From Paenibacillus sp. (lineage in GTDB: Bacteria; Bacillota; Bacilli; Paenibacillales; Paenibacillaceae): a stretch of DNA of 64,000 nt. The stretch is from assembly GCA_023512345.1 (NCBI GenBank), contig JAILZT010000001.1, positions 540,084-604,083 of the forward strand, given 5' to 3'. This document shows, one piece after another, positions 8,839-15,819 of the stretch. How positions within the stretch are numbered: the first letter of the stretch is position 1; each line of letters begins with the position of its first letter. Below the pieces are notes generated by a model. That model saw only the letters and a list, made by a program, of their open reading frames with translations, made no database searches and was not told the DNA's origin. The position numbers and the translations under genes were made by a program.

Positions 8839-8912
8839 TGTATCCCTCCTTGTCATGGTCGCCTTATCAACCCTAAAAATATTGTAGCAGATAGCACCGG
8901 AAAACAAAAAAA
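8701..8912. repeat. Left copy of the pirin 5'-end direct repeat
   Basis: This stretch (promoter region and first codons of the intact pirin gene) matches 14982-15185 at roughly nine bases in ten by eye, in the same orientation. The two copies flank the sac locus. Similarity starts at the GTCGTTGCA segment and ends in the GGAAAACAAAAAAA tract. Confidence 0.85.
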
Positions 8913-8966
8913 CAGAAAGTAAGTTTTAGACTGACCCTATAAATAAAACAGCGACAGTCCAGAACT

Positions 8967-9006
8967 CGAAAATAAAATCCTTGAATGCCGCTGGCATCCC
9001 GCAAGG
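8967..9006 (-). terminator. Terminator after levB
   Basis: On the minus strand CCTTG...ATGCC-AGC-GGCAT...CAAGG forms a two-part stem (8979-9006) followed by ATTTTATTTT. It overlaps the end of levB. Confidence 0.65.
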
Positions 9007-10518
9007 CTAGAAGTGCTTGATCACTATATTTTTAAAAATCGCTGTTCCACCTTCAGAAAAAAGAGTAATTCCTTTATCCTTTAATTCCGGGAAAATCACA
9101 TTGGAATAAACGATTGATCCATCATCAATAAAGACTTCAATGCTTGTTTTATCGACGAATATCTTTAGATGAACGTTCTTCTTGCTTACATCGAATGGAG
9201 CCCTGCTTTCTAGATATTTTCTACTCTTGTCGGGCTGTCCTGTAAAAGCTCTATTGACATAAGAGTACTGTCCTTCTTTAAAAACCCCGACATCTACATG
9301 GCGGCTTTGGTCTATTGATTCTCGAAGCCTTAATCCTACATTCTTGATCTCTGACCAGGATATATCTGTGTCAAGCTGGTACGTATCGCCTGTTATATTA
9401 AGTGTTTTGGAGCCATTAACCTTTATTTCTTTATAGAAATCTGTTGAATTTGTAAGCTGATTCAATGCTTCGATGGGTTGTGAAACCAAATGATACGTAT
9501 GATCGCCTGCTTGTTTCAGTTTAATTTGACGAACAATCGAATCCATACCGTTAAACCCTTCTCGCAATGTTGGCGTATTATGGGGATAATCCCAATTGTT
9601 CATCCAAGCCAAAGCATAACGATGATTGGTTGTATCACTGCCTCTTCCCTCTTCAAACGTTACACCGCCATACCAATCAAAGCCATAATCTAACCACTGC
9701 GGTTTATTGTAATCCGGGAAAAACTCCTTTCCATCAAAATTTCCGGTCCAGTAGGCGTAAGTATTGGGTTTTCCAAACGATTTTCCATTTGCACTGGCGC
9801 CAAGAACCCATTTATAGGCCCCGTCATCCGCTCGCATTCTATAAAGATCAGGACACTCCACTAGTCCGATATTTTCTGTAAAAAAACCACTTGTATAGTG
9901 CCAATCTTTTAAATTAGAAGACGCATAAAAACCTATTTTCGTCCCTTCCGCCATGGTCATCACCCATTTCTGAGCCTGATGATCCCAAATGATTTTTGGA
10001 TCTCTAAAATCTGCTTTGCCGGGATTAGGCAGAATAGGCAGGTTACTATAAGATTTAAACGTTGTTCCTTTGTCCGTACTGTACCATAAGTATTGTTCCT
10101 GCTTCCCGCCATCTGCAGAGGGCTGTGTCACAATGGCCACAAGAGCCCCATGTCCAAAACCTGCTGTATTGGCATCGTCTACAACGACTGATCCCGACCA
10201 TGGATCGCCATTTGGGTTTGTATATTTGGGAATGGCCACTCCTTCATCTTTCCAATACACCAAATCCGCTGATGTTGCATGCCGCCACTCTGTACCCTTA
10301 CCTTTTGGATAGTCACGATTGTAAAGATAATAATAATGATATTTTCCATCCAAATAAATCGGCCTCTGTGGGTCGTTTTTCCATTTGTCAGGAGTAGTGA
10401 AATGATAGTTGGCTCGATAGGATGGCATTTGATAACCCCCTAATCCAATTGTTATCAAAACGATGAAACAAATAATGAATAAACCTAATGCTTTAAATGC
10501 TTTCTTATTTTTGCTCAA
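9007..10518 (-). CDS. levB: Levan hydrolase, GH32 family (LevB type)
   Basis: A 503-residue GH32 fructan hydrolase. An N-terminal membrane/signal helix (about 9-28) is followed by a five-bladed propeller and a C-terminal beta sandwich. Catalytic signatures are KWKNDP (nucleophile D49; LevB-type variant of WMNDPNG), FRDPKI (transition-state Asp) and VECPD (acid/base Glu). From memory it matches B. subtilis LevB (YveB), the levanase encoded directly after sacB, along its full length, including the end TAIFKNIVIKHF. It should cut levan to short fructans at the cell surface. Here too it follows sacB, but a strong terminator separates them and sacB is broken, so expression may depend on readthrough or a local promoter. 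Confidence 0.93.
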   Translation of the reverse strand: MSKNKKAFKALGLFIICFIVLITIGLGGYQMPSYRANYHFTTPDKWKNDPQRPIYLDGKYHYYYLYNRDYPKGKGTEWRHATSADLVYWKDEGVAIPKYTNPNGDPWSGSVVVDDANTAGFGHGALVAIVTQPSADGGKQEQYLWYSTDKGTTFKSYSNLPILPNPGKADFRDPKIIWDHQAQKWVMTMAEGTKIGFYASSNLKDWHYTSGFFTENIGLVECPDLYRMRADDGAYKWVLGASANGKSFGKPNTYAYWTGNFDGKEFFPDYNKPQWLDYGFDWYGGVTFEEGRGSDTTNHRYALAWMNNWDYPHNTPTLREGFNGMDSIVRQIKLKQAGDHTYHLVSQPIEALNQLTNSTDFYKEIKVNGSKTLNITGDTYQLDTDISWSEIKNVGLRLRESIDQSRHVDVGVFKEGQYSYVNRAFTGQPDKSRKYLESRAPFDVSKKNVHLKIFVDKTSIEVFIDDGSIVYSNVIFPELKDKGITLFSEGGTAIFKNIVIKHF

Positions 10519-10571
10519 GTGAAAACCTCGCTTTGTTTATCCCCTACTTTTCTTAACGTACTTATCCCATT

Positions 10572-10615
10572 TAAAAAAAGAAAATGCCAATTTACATCGG
10601 CATTTTCTTTTTTTG
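10572..10615. terminator. Strong bidirectional terminator between sacB and levB
   Basis: AAAGAAAATGCC and GGCATTTTCTTTTTTT form a 12-bp stem around AATTTACATC. A and T tracts on both sides let it work on either strand. Confidence 0.88.
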
Positions 10616-10631
10616 TTTCGGTTGTTTTTGG

Positions 10632-11859
10632 TTAGTTAATCGTCAACTGTCCTTGTTCAAGGATGCTATCTTTTACCACAGAAGTTTTGGACCCTTCAAT
10701 GTTCAATAAGAAACTTGGTGCAAAGGTAGAATGATGGTCGGAGAAATAAGATCTGTTTGTCATGTAGCTTGTGACAACCACATTATTACCTTCAACTTGC
10801 GGAGTCGCAAAGTGAGCATAGTTCCAAGTAATATCGTAAGGATCAAGATCCTGATGCAATACAAGTCCTGTACCGTTTAATGGCTTGTATGGTCCGGATA
10901 AAGAATCTGATACATAACCCAACATATAAATATCTTCTTTATCAATTCCATCGATGAACATTTTAGAACCTCTTGAGCTTGTGAATAAATACCATTTACC
11001 ATTCAATTCAAATTCATTAGCTCGTTCAATTTCATCGGTTACTGTATTGGATGCAATCAGTGGTTTCATTACTGTTTTCAAAGTATAATCATCATTTAAC
11101 TCAACGATACCCAATGCACCGTTCGCGATGGACATAAACTGCTTGTCAGGGCTTTGCAGAATTTTCTTTTTCTCAGCTTCGAAGAAGACATTGCTTCCAC
11201 CATAGAAGGCTTTATTAAAGAAAGATTCCTCTCCCTGGTAACCCGCTTCTAGACCGGTATTCGCTTCAAATATAAGGTATTTACGGCCATTTTCTTCAAC
11301 ATAGTGAGGATCTCTTAATGTATGATTATCGGAATAGTCCCCCCCACTAAAAGCTTGCTGAACCGTTTGATAGAATTTACCGTCTCCATCAAAGATCGAT
11401 TTGAAATCTTCTACGCCATCTACTTTCAGCGTACTGGCATCCAACTCCGATACATTGATTTGAGCCGTTGTTAAGGTTTGCTTACCAAAAAATCCAGATT
11501 CCGCTGCCCAAGGATGCCGATTTGTAAAGAACAAGCGAACTTCTCCATCAGAGGTTAACGTTGCTGAACCCGACCATTCTTCCGCCTGATTATTTAGAAT
11601 AGGATCGTTTGGACCTAATTTGTCAGTATCTTTAAATACTCTGCCCGCATTTTTCCAGCTGTCAATGGAAGTCTCGCCTACTTTTTGATAGAACAAGTAA
11701 ATAAAAGTGTCCGATCCTCTATTAGGGTCACCCGCCAAACCAAAAACGATGTGGTAGCCGTTATAGTTTGCCACTGTTCCATCCGCATTTTGCAGCGGCC
11801 AGCAATGTTGACATAAAGGTTACTGCTGTTGCTTGTTTGACTAACTTTTTGATATTCAT
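10632..11859 (-). pseudogene. sacB: Levansucrase pseudogene (internal deletion plus frameshift)
   Basis: The gene begins at ATG 11859 behind GGAG with MNIKKLVKQATAVTFMSTLL, a SacB-type signal peptide, but after about 21 codons it jumps into the middle of the enzyme. Bases 11795-11802 join the signal peptide to PLQNADGTVANYNGYHIVF in another frame, so reading from the ATG gives a stop within 13 codons. By comparison with B. subtilis SacB about 75 codons are missing, including the nucleophile Asp of the VWDSWP motif. The remaining 380 codons are intact, including RDPHYV and the TDEIERAN acid/base region, and end normally with ILEQGQLTIN. An inner start (GTG 11774) gives no export signal and no nucleophile. 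The gene cannot make active secreted levansucrase. Confidence 0.9.
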
Positions 11860-11904
11860 ACCCTAGCTCCTTTTCTACTTCCTATTTTGTCTCCTCTTAA
11901 ACAG

Positions 11905-11989
11905 AAAAAAGACCTAAAAATTCCTATGGGAATAATAGAGCTATCCCCAACGGATTTTTAGGTCTTGCCTGCTTAACAGTAACAATCCC
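11905..11989 (-). promoter_or_regulatory. sac-type antiterminator RNA (RAT) and terminator in the sacB leader
   Basis: On the minus strand, from 11989 downward, the leader reads GGGATTGTTACTGTTAAGCA then GGCAAGACCTAAAAAT. This closely matches the ribonucleic antiterminator of B. subtilis sacB. It overlaps a terminator whose arms are AAGACCTAAAAAT and ATTTTTAGGTCTTTTTT (11905-11966). SacY/SacT-type proteins bind the RAT to prevent termination. The switch is intact although the gene behind it is broken. The 308-base stretch 11860-12167 holds only this leader and AT-rich promoter DNA. Confidence 0.88.
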
Positions 11990-12167
11990 AACATATTTTG
12001 TTGTCACGATTATCCTATAATTTTTCAACAGAAGATATAATAGACCAAAATTCCCCTTTTATTTAAGTCTATAGAAGGATATTCAATTCCAGTGAATCCT
12101 CATTTATCCCTATAATATTGTTATTTTTTATCACATTAAGGGCCTTAATGCCTTTAAAAACTATTAA

Positions 12168-13019
12168 TTACAATAATAGAAAATCTTTTAACCGGGTGTT
12201 TATCCGGTTAATCTCCATTGCGATAAACACCAGTTGGCTGTCGGTGAACGTATATCCGTAGTCTTCTTCCACCTGATCGCCGATCTGTCTGGCCTGCGAG
12301 TAGGCGAGGGCGTAGCGCTCTTTGGCGATCAACACAATTTCCGAGTTCAACTCGTTGCGAAGCTTCCCTGTTTCATCGGATTGCAGAATATTTTCGAGCT
12401 GGGTCACCAGACGCTCATAGTTGGCAGAGCACCGGTCCAATAAAACTCCGGCGTTTTGCCCTACTCCATCGGCAATATCACGGATCATTGCAGTCATTTC
12501 TACATCCGTTCCGTGAGCTCCAGCATTATTCCAAGCAGTGTGGATATGCATGGCGATGTATCCTACCTCATCCTCGGGAATTTCAATTTGCAGCTTCTCG
12601 AGTATTATCCTTTTCGCATGAAGTCCGATCTGGAACTCTCTCGGATATAAAATGCGAATTTCATTCAGCAGCGTATTCTGAATCACCACTCCTTTGTTGA
12701 TCCGCTCCAAGGCGAATGAGAGGTGATCCGTCAACGCGATATGAATATGTTCATTAAATGTTACTTCCAATTCGCGTTCGGCAAACGAAATAATTTGCTC
12801 GGATACGGCGATCTCCTCTTCGGGCAGTGTCCGCAGCATTTCCTGCAGGTGGCCGTACTGATCCGGATCGCCCATAATGAACACTTTCTCGATACGGGAC
12901 GGATCAATAATATCATTTTTCTTTTTCTGAAAGGCAATACCGGAACCCATGACAATCTTCTCTTCTCCAAGGTCGTTTACCACAACCGCGTTATTGTTAA
13001 GAATTTTTTTGATTTTCAT
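12168..13019 (-). CDS. sacY: SacY/SacT-type transcription antiterminator
   Basis: A 283-residue BglG-family antiterminator. An N-terminal RNA-binding CAT domain (1-55; MKIKKILNNNAVVVND) is followed by PRD1 (about 65-170) and PRD2 (about 175-280). PRD1 keeps its phospho-histidines (H99 in LTDHLSF, H158 and H160 in AMHIHTA). In PRD2 both expected positions are changed: Q207 in RLVTQLEN (family: THL) and E269 in FIAMEINR (family: MHI). PRD2 can therefore not be phosphorylated there, so control should run only through PRD1 and the adjacent sucrose-type PTS protein, which normally inactivates the antiterminator when sugar is absent. Its target is the RAT before sacB. It follows the EIIBC gene with a 36-base gap. 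Confidence 0.9.
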   Translation of the reverse strand: MKIKKILNNNAVVVNDLGEEKIVMGSGIAFQKKKNDIIDPSRIEKVFIMGDPDQYGHLQEMLRTLPEEEIAVSEQIISFAERELEVTFNEHIHIALTDHLSFALERINKGVVIQNTLLNEIRILYPREFQIGLHAKRIILEKLQIEIPEDEVGYIAMHIHTAWNNAGAHGTDVEMTAMIRDIADGVGQNAGVLLDRCSANYERLVTQLENILQSDETGKLRNELNSEIVLIAKERYALAYSQARQIGDQVEEDYGYTFTDSQLVFIAMEINRINTRLKDFLLL

Positions 13020-13055
13020 GATATTCTCCTATGCATTTACGAAAAGTATTGTAGA

Positions 13056-14636
13056 TCAGCGTTCCTGATGAGACGGCTTGTTAACTCCAAGGATCCAAGT
13101 AACTGCAAAGGCCGTTCCCGCCGCAAGCAGAAATCCGATCAAATAATGGATTAGATTAATCTGTCCCGGCAGGACGATAAAGGCGATCATCGGAATTCCG
13201 GTCAAACCGAATGAATTGGCCACGACCTGATGAAAAGCAACGTAAGCCCCTCCTACGGCGCCACCCGCCGCAGCTCCCAAAAAGGGATAGCCGAGCTTCA
13301 GGTTGACGCCAAAAGCGATCGGTTCGGTGATGCCGAGAAAGGCGGTGATCGAGGAGGGCAATGCAACTTTTCTCAAAGCTTCGTCCCGGGTTCGGGCATA
13401 CACCGCAAGTCCGGCCCCGCCCTGTGCAATATTCGCCATCGACCAGATGGGAAGCAGAAAATTGACGCCGATGTCCGGATTGGAAATCAGTCCAATTTCA
13501 ACGGCCTGAAGTCCGTGGTGCAGCCCGGTCACCACGATGAAGCTGTAGACTCCCCCAAGCAGCAGCCCGAACACCGTACTCCCGTATCTGAACACCTGTT
13601 CTAGTACGCTGCTAAGAGAGCCGCCCAGCTCCGCGGCGAGCGGTCCTATAACCATAACCGCAAGGCTTCCTCCAACGGCAAAGCTTAGAAAGGGAATCAG
13701 CATAATAGCAGCTGACGCCGGAACGATCCGGCGTAACCCCTTTTCGATAAAAGTCATCAGCATTACCGCAAGAATAATCGGAATTACAGTTCCTTGATAT
13801 CCAAACTGCGGCGCGTTCATTAAATCTACGGGGCTTAACGCACCTCCGCCGGAGCCTGTTATTCCTACAAAATCGGGTCGGGTCATTACAATCCCGATCG
13901 CAGCTCCGAGTGCCGGTGTGCCCCCGAATCGCTTGGCCGTATGATAACCGAACATCACGGCCATAATCTGAAAGGCCGAGCCAGTCAACAATGACAAAGT
14001 CCGAAACCAGACGCTGTCCCGTGGCGCCCAACCGAAGGCCTCCATCAATCCAAGCAGGCCGAGCAGCAGGCCGACCGCGACAAAGAGCGGGATAATCGGC
14101 ACGACGATATCGGAGAAGAAGATTACCGCATCCATAACGCGGCGGAGCACGCCCGGTTTTACCGGGCCTTCCAGCTTCGGTGAAGAAGCACCGCTCTGTA
14201 GAGTCCTTCGTTTCCACACCTCTGACAAGGAAGGGAACAGAGGTCGACCGGGCCCGTCGATGCTGCCCGTATTTTCCGGTTCGTACGACCCATTAAGGTT
14301 CTCCTCATCCTCTTTCCGGGACGACCTACAGTCCTGAAGGATACGGACAACCTGACGGTGTACCTTAAAGACGATTGCCGGTCCCAGTACAATTTGCAGG
14401 TGCCCGGCTAGAACGAACACGCTCTGAACCCCCTCCATGCTGGAAAGGCCGGTTTGATCTGCCTGAGCACTGTTTTGCAGCCTAAGGCGGATCCTTGTCG
14501 TACAGTGAGCAGCTTCCAGCACATTGTCCGGTCCCCCGGACAGCTCAATTAGACGCATTGCCATTTCCCTTGCCGTACTGTTGATCTCCTTCGCGCTCTG
14601 CCCTTCCTGATCCGGGCGGATATTCCCATGCGGCAT
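13056..14636 (-). CDS. Sucrose-type PTS permease EIIBC (SacX/SacP-like)
   Basis: A 526-residue PTS protein with an N-terminal EIIB domain (phospho-cysteine about C45 in EAAHCTTRIRLRL), a Ser/Pro/Gly-rich linker longer than usual (about 110-170), and a hydrophobic EIIC domain with about ten helices carrying the GITEPIAFGVNLKLGYP substrate motif. No EIIA is present, as is normal for sucrose permeases, which borrow EIIA-Glc. The position directly before the sacY homologue matches the B. subtilis sacX-sacY pair, where the permease senses sucrose and controls the antiterminator. The frame opens 40 codons earlier, but AGGAGGGG before ATG 14636 (MPHGNIRPDQ) decides the start. GC content is visibly higher than in sacB and levB, so the parts may have different origins. 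Confidence 0.88.
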   Translation of the reverse strand: MPHGNIRPDQEGQSAKEINSTAREMAMRLIELSGGPDNVLEAAHCTTRIRLRLQNSAQADQTGLSSMEGVQSVFVLAGHLQIVLGPAIVFKVHRQVVRILQDCRSSRKEDEENLNGSYEPENTGSIDGPGRPLFPSLSEVWKRRTLQSGASSPKLEGPVKPGVLRRVMDAVIFFSDIVVPIIPLFVAVGLLLGLLGLMEAFGWAPRDSVWFRTLSLLTGSAFQIMAVMFGYHTAKRFGGTPALGAAIGIVMTRPDFVGITGSGGGALSPVDLMNAPQFGYQGTVIPIILAVMLMTFIEKGLRRIVPASAAIMLIPFLSFAVGGSLAVMVIGPLAAELGGSLSSVLEQVFRYGSTVFGLLLGGVYSFIVVTGLHHGLQAVEIGLISNPDIGVNFLLPIWSMANIAQGGAGLAVYARTRDEALRKVALPSSITAFLGITEPIAFGVNLKLGYPFLGAAAGGAVGGAYVAFHQVVANSFGLTGIPMIAFIVLPGQINLIHYLIGFLLAAGTAFAVTWILGVNKPSHQER

Positions 14637-14723
14637 TTCAGCCCCTCCTACCCAATGTGCAGTGCATCTATAAATAAATTCCGACTCTCTTAACCAAGCC
14701 GGACATCCTTTTAAACACAAGAA

Positions 14724-14763
14724 GAAACGGCTGCGCCGTCCTTTTATGGACGGCATCCGTTTC
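14724..14763 (-). terminator. Leader hairpin before the PTS gene, possible attenuator
   Basis: On the minus strand GAAACGG-AT-GCCGTCC, loop ATAAAA, GGACGGC-GCAG-CCGTTTC makes a long two-part stem followed by TTCTTGTGTTT. It lies about 90 bases before the start codon. The T tract is weak and no RAT-like sequence overlaps it, so it may be a partial terminator or only a stable leader hairpin. Confidence 0.45.
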
Positions 14764-14785
14764 TCGGAGAAATATAAGCAAAGTA

Positions 14786-14808
14786 TACTGAAAACTATAC
14801 TTTCTTAT
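14786..14808. promoter_or_regulatory. Inverted repeat upstream of the PTS gene
   Basis: AAGTATA and TATACTT arms face each other around an 8-base centre, just upstream of the leader hairpin. This is operator-like in size and position. No regulator is assigned. The rest of 14809-14981 is AT-rich and shows only a CATTGT/ACAATG palindrome. Confidence 0.3.
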
Positions 14809-14981
14809 ATTTTTAAAAAAACCTTAAAAGGGTCAGATAAAAGTAACATTTCCGTAATATTTAGTGGTAATCTCATTGTGACAATGATCCATAATAAAAT
14901 CAATAGTTAGTAATTACCACCTTATCAGAGACAATACAGGCCTTACGACTTAGTTTGTAATCTTACTATCATATTGCCTAT

Positions 14982-15185
14982 GCCGTCGTTGCAAACCCTC
15001 ATGGGACCAAATCTCGTATTATCAGGATCGTAGAAATCCCCGAACGAAAAGATGTGACTGCCCTTAAGCCAGCCATGATCAAAGTGATGGGCGGAGTCCG
15101 CCGTGTATACCTGGATCATTGTATCCCTCCTTGTCATTCAACCTTAAAAATATTGTAGTAAAAAGCGAAGGAAAACAAAAAAATT
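14982..15185 (-). pseudogene. Truncated second copy of the pirin gene 5' end and promoter
   Basis: On the minus strand GGAGGG is followed by ATG 15120 and about 43 pirin codons (MIQVYTADSAHHFDHGWLKG and on to GPMRVCND), after which similarity stops and the frame runs into unrelated codons. The upstream region is also conserved. This is a second copy of 8701-8912 in the same orientation. It has lost the catalytic cupin part and cannot encode pirin. Together the copies bracket the sac locus, the pattern expected from a single-crossover integration of DNA carrying the pirin 5' end, or from an older tandem duplication. The copies have diverged, so the event is not recent or involved DNA from a different strain. 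Confidence 0.85.
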
Positions 15186-15283
15186 AGCAGCCTGCCCTAG
15201 CACCCCCACTTTAGATCGAAACCGTTGGGATAAAATGCAAACCACCTTCTCATACTAGGGATGAAAAGATGGAGGTGAATGTC

Positions 15284-15454
15284 ATGCCAAAAAATAGTGC
15301 AGATCCCAAAATGGACCGCGCAGATAATAAAGCTGATAAGAAAGAGTATCAACAAAGTGTCGATAATTTCACTAAAGAAGCAAAGACGCTGACAAGTGAG
15401 AAAGCTGCCGATTATGTCCCAAGTTTAAATAATGTTCCTAAAAATGAAATTTAA
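15284..15454 (+). CDS. Small hydrophilic protein of unknown function
   Basis: A 56-residue Lys- and Asp-rich protein (MPKNSADPKMDRADNKADKK and on) with a near-neutral mix of charges and no hydrophobic core, probably mostly disordered. An ATG at 15269 lies in frame, but GGAGGTG sits inside that extension at 6 bases from ATG 15284, so the latter is chosen. Small proteins of this composition are common in spores and stress regulons of Bacillota, but no family is recognised. It has its own terminator. Confidence 0.6.
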   Translation: MPKNSADPKMDRADNKADKKEYQQSVDNFTKEAKTLTSEKAADYVPSLNNVPKNEI

Positions 15455-15465
15455 GTAGTAGTAAA

Positions 15466-15504
15466 GCTGCCTACCGTCTCTACATAGCGGGAAGCAGCTT
15501 TTCA
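15466..15504 (+). terminator. Terminator after the small hydrophilic protein gene
   Basis: AAAGCTGC and GCAGCTTTT form an 8-bp stem shortly after the stop codon. Confidence 0.7.
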
Positions 15505-15518
15505 AATGTTAAAAAGTA

Positions 15519-15733
15519 TTATTCATACTTCTGGCATTGAGTGCTGAGTTTTCTCAATATATCCTCCCACTCACTTAAGGTAAGCTTATTGGTTATATTT
15601 CGTAAATCTTCCGGAACTTCAACATAACACATTAATTCTAAGCTGTTCCCATCAGGATCATTAAAATAAACCGAAGCATTCCCCTGATTAGGTCGAACAA
15701 ATGGCTGAATAGAAGTTCTGCTTCCTAAAGACG
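15519..15733 (-). pseudogene. Remnant of a VOC/glyoxalase-family gene
   Basis: The minus strand encodes a typical C-terminal half of a VOC protein (GNASVYFNDPDGNSLELMCY, with the metal-binding Glu of LEL) ending in a stop at 15519-15521. The frame closes upstream at a TGA near 15735, with no start codon or ribosome binding site. Another frame at 15744-15820 may hold a further fragment (GMRIHLIPS). The N-terminal part is gone. The end of the large glycosidase-like gene lies directly next to it, so the remnant may mark a deletion or insertion boundary. Confidence 0.65.
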
Positions 15734-15819
15734 AAATGCGGATTCATCCACCAAAAAAAGAAGGGATGAGGTGTATCCTCATGCCTTCTTCTCCTATCCA
15801 TCGGCCTACGCCAAATCTC

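Noticed and set aside
12118-12160. Terminator behind the sacY-like gene (CATTAAGG/CCTTAATG)
   Set aside because: The palindrome leaves almost no loop and the T tract is offset; not a convincing intrinsic terminator.
14943-15137. Intact small pirin-like gene
   Set aside because: Only the first ~43 pirin codons are present, then unrelated codons; cupin metal residues are missing.
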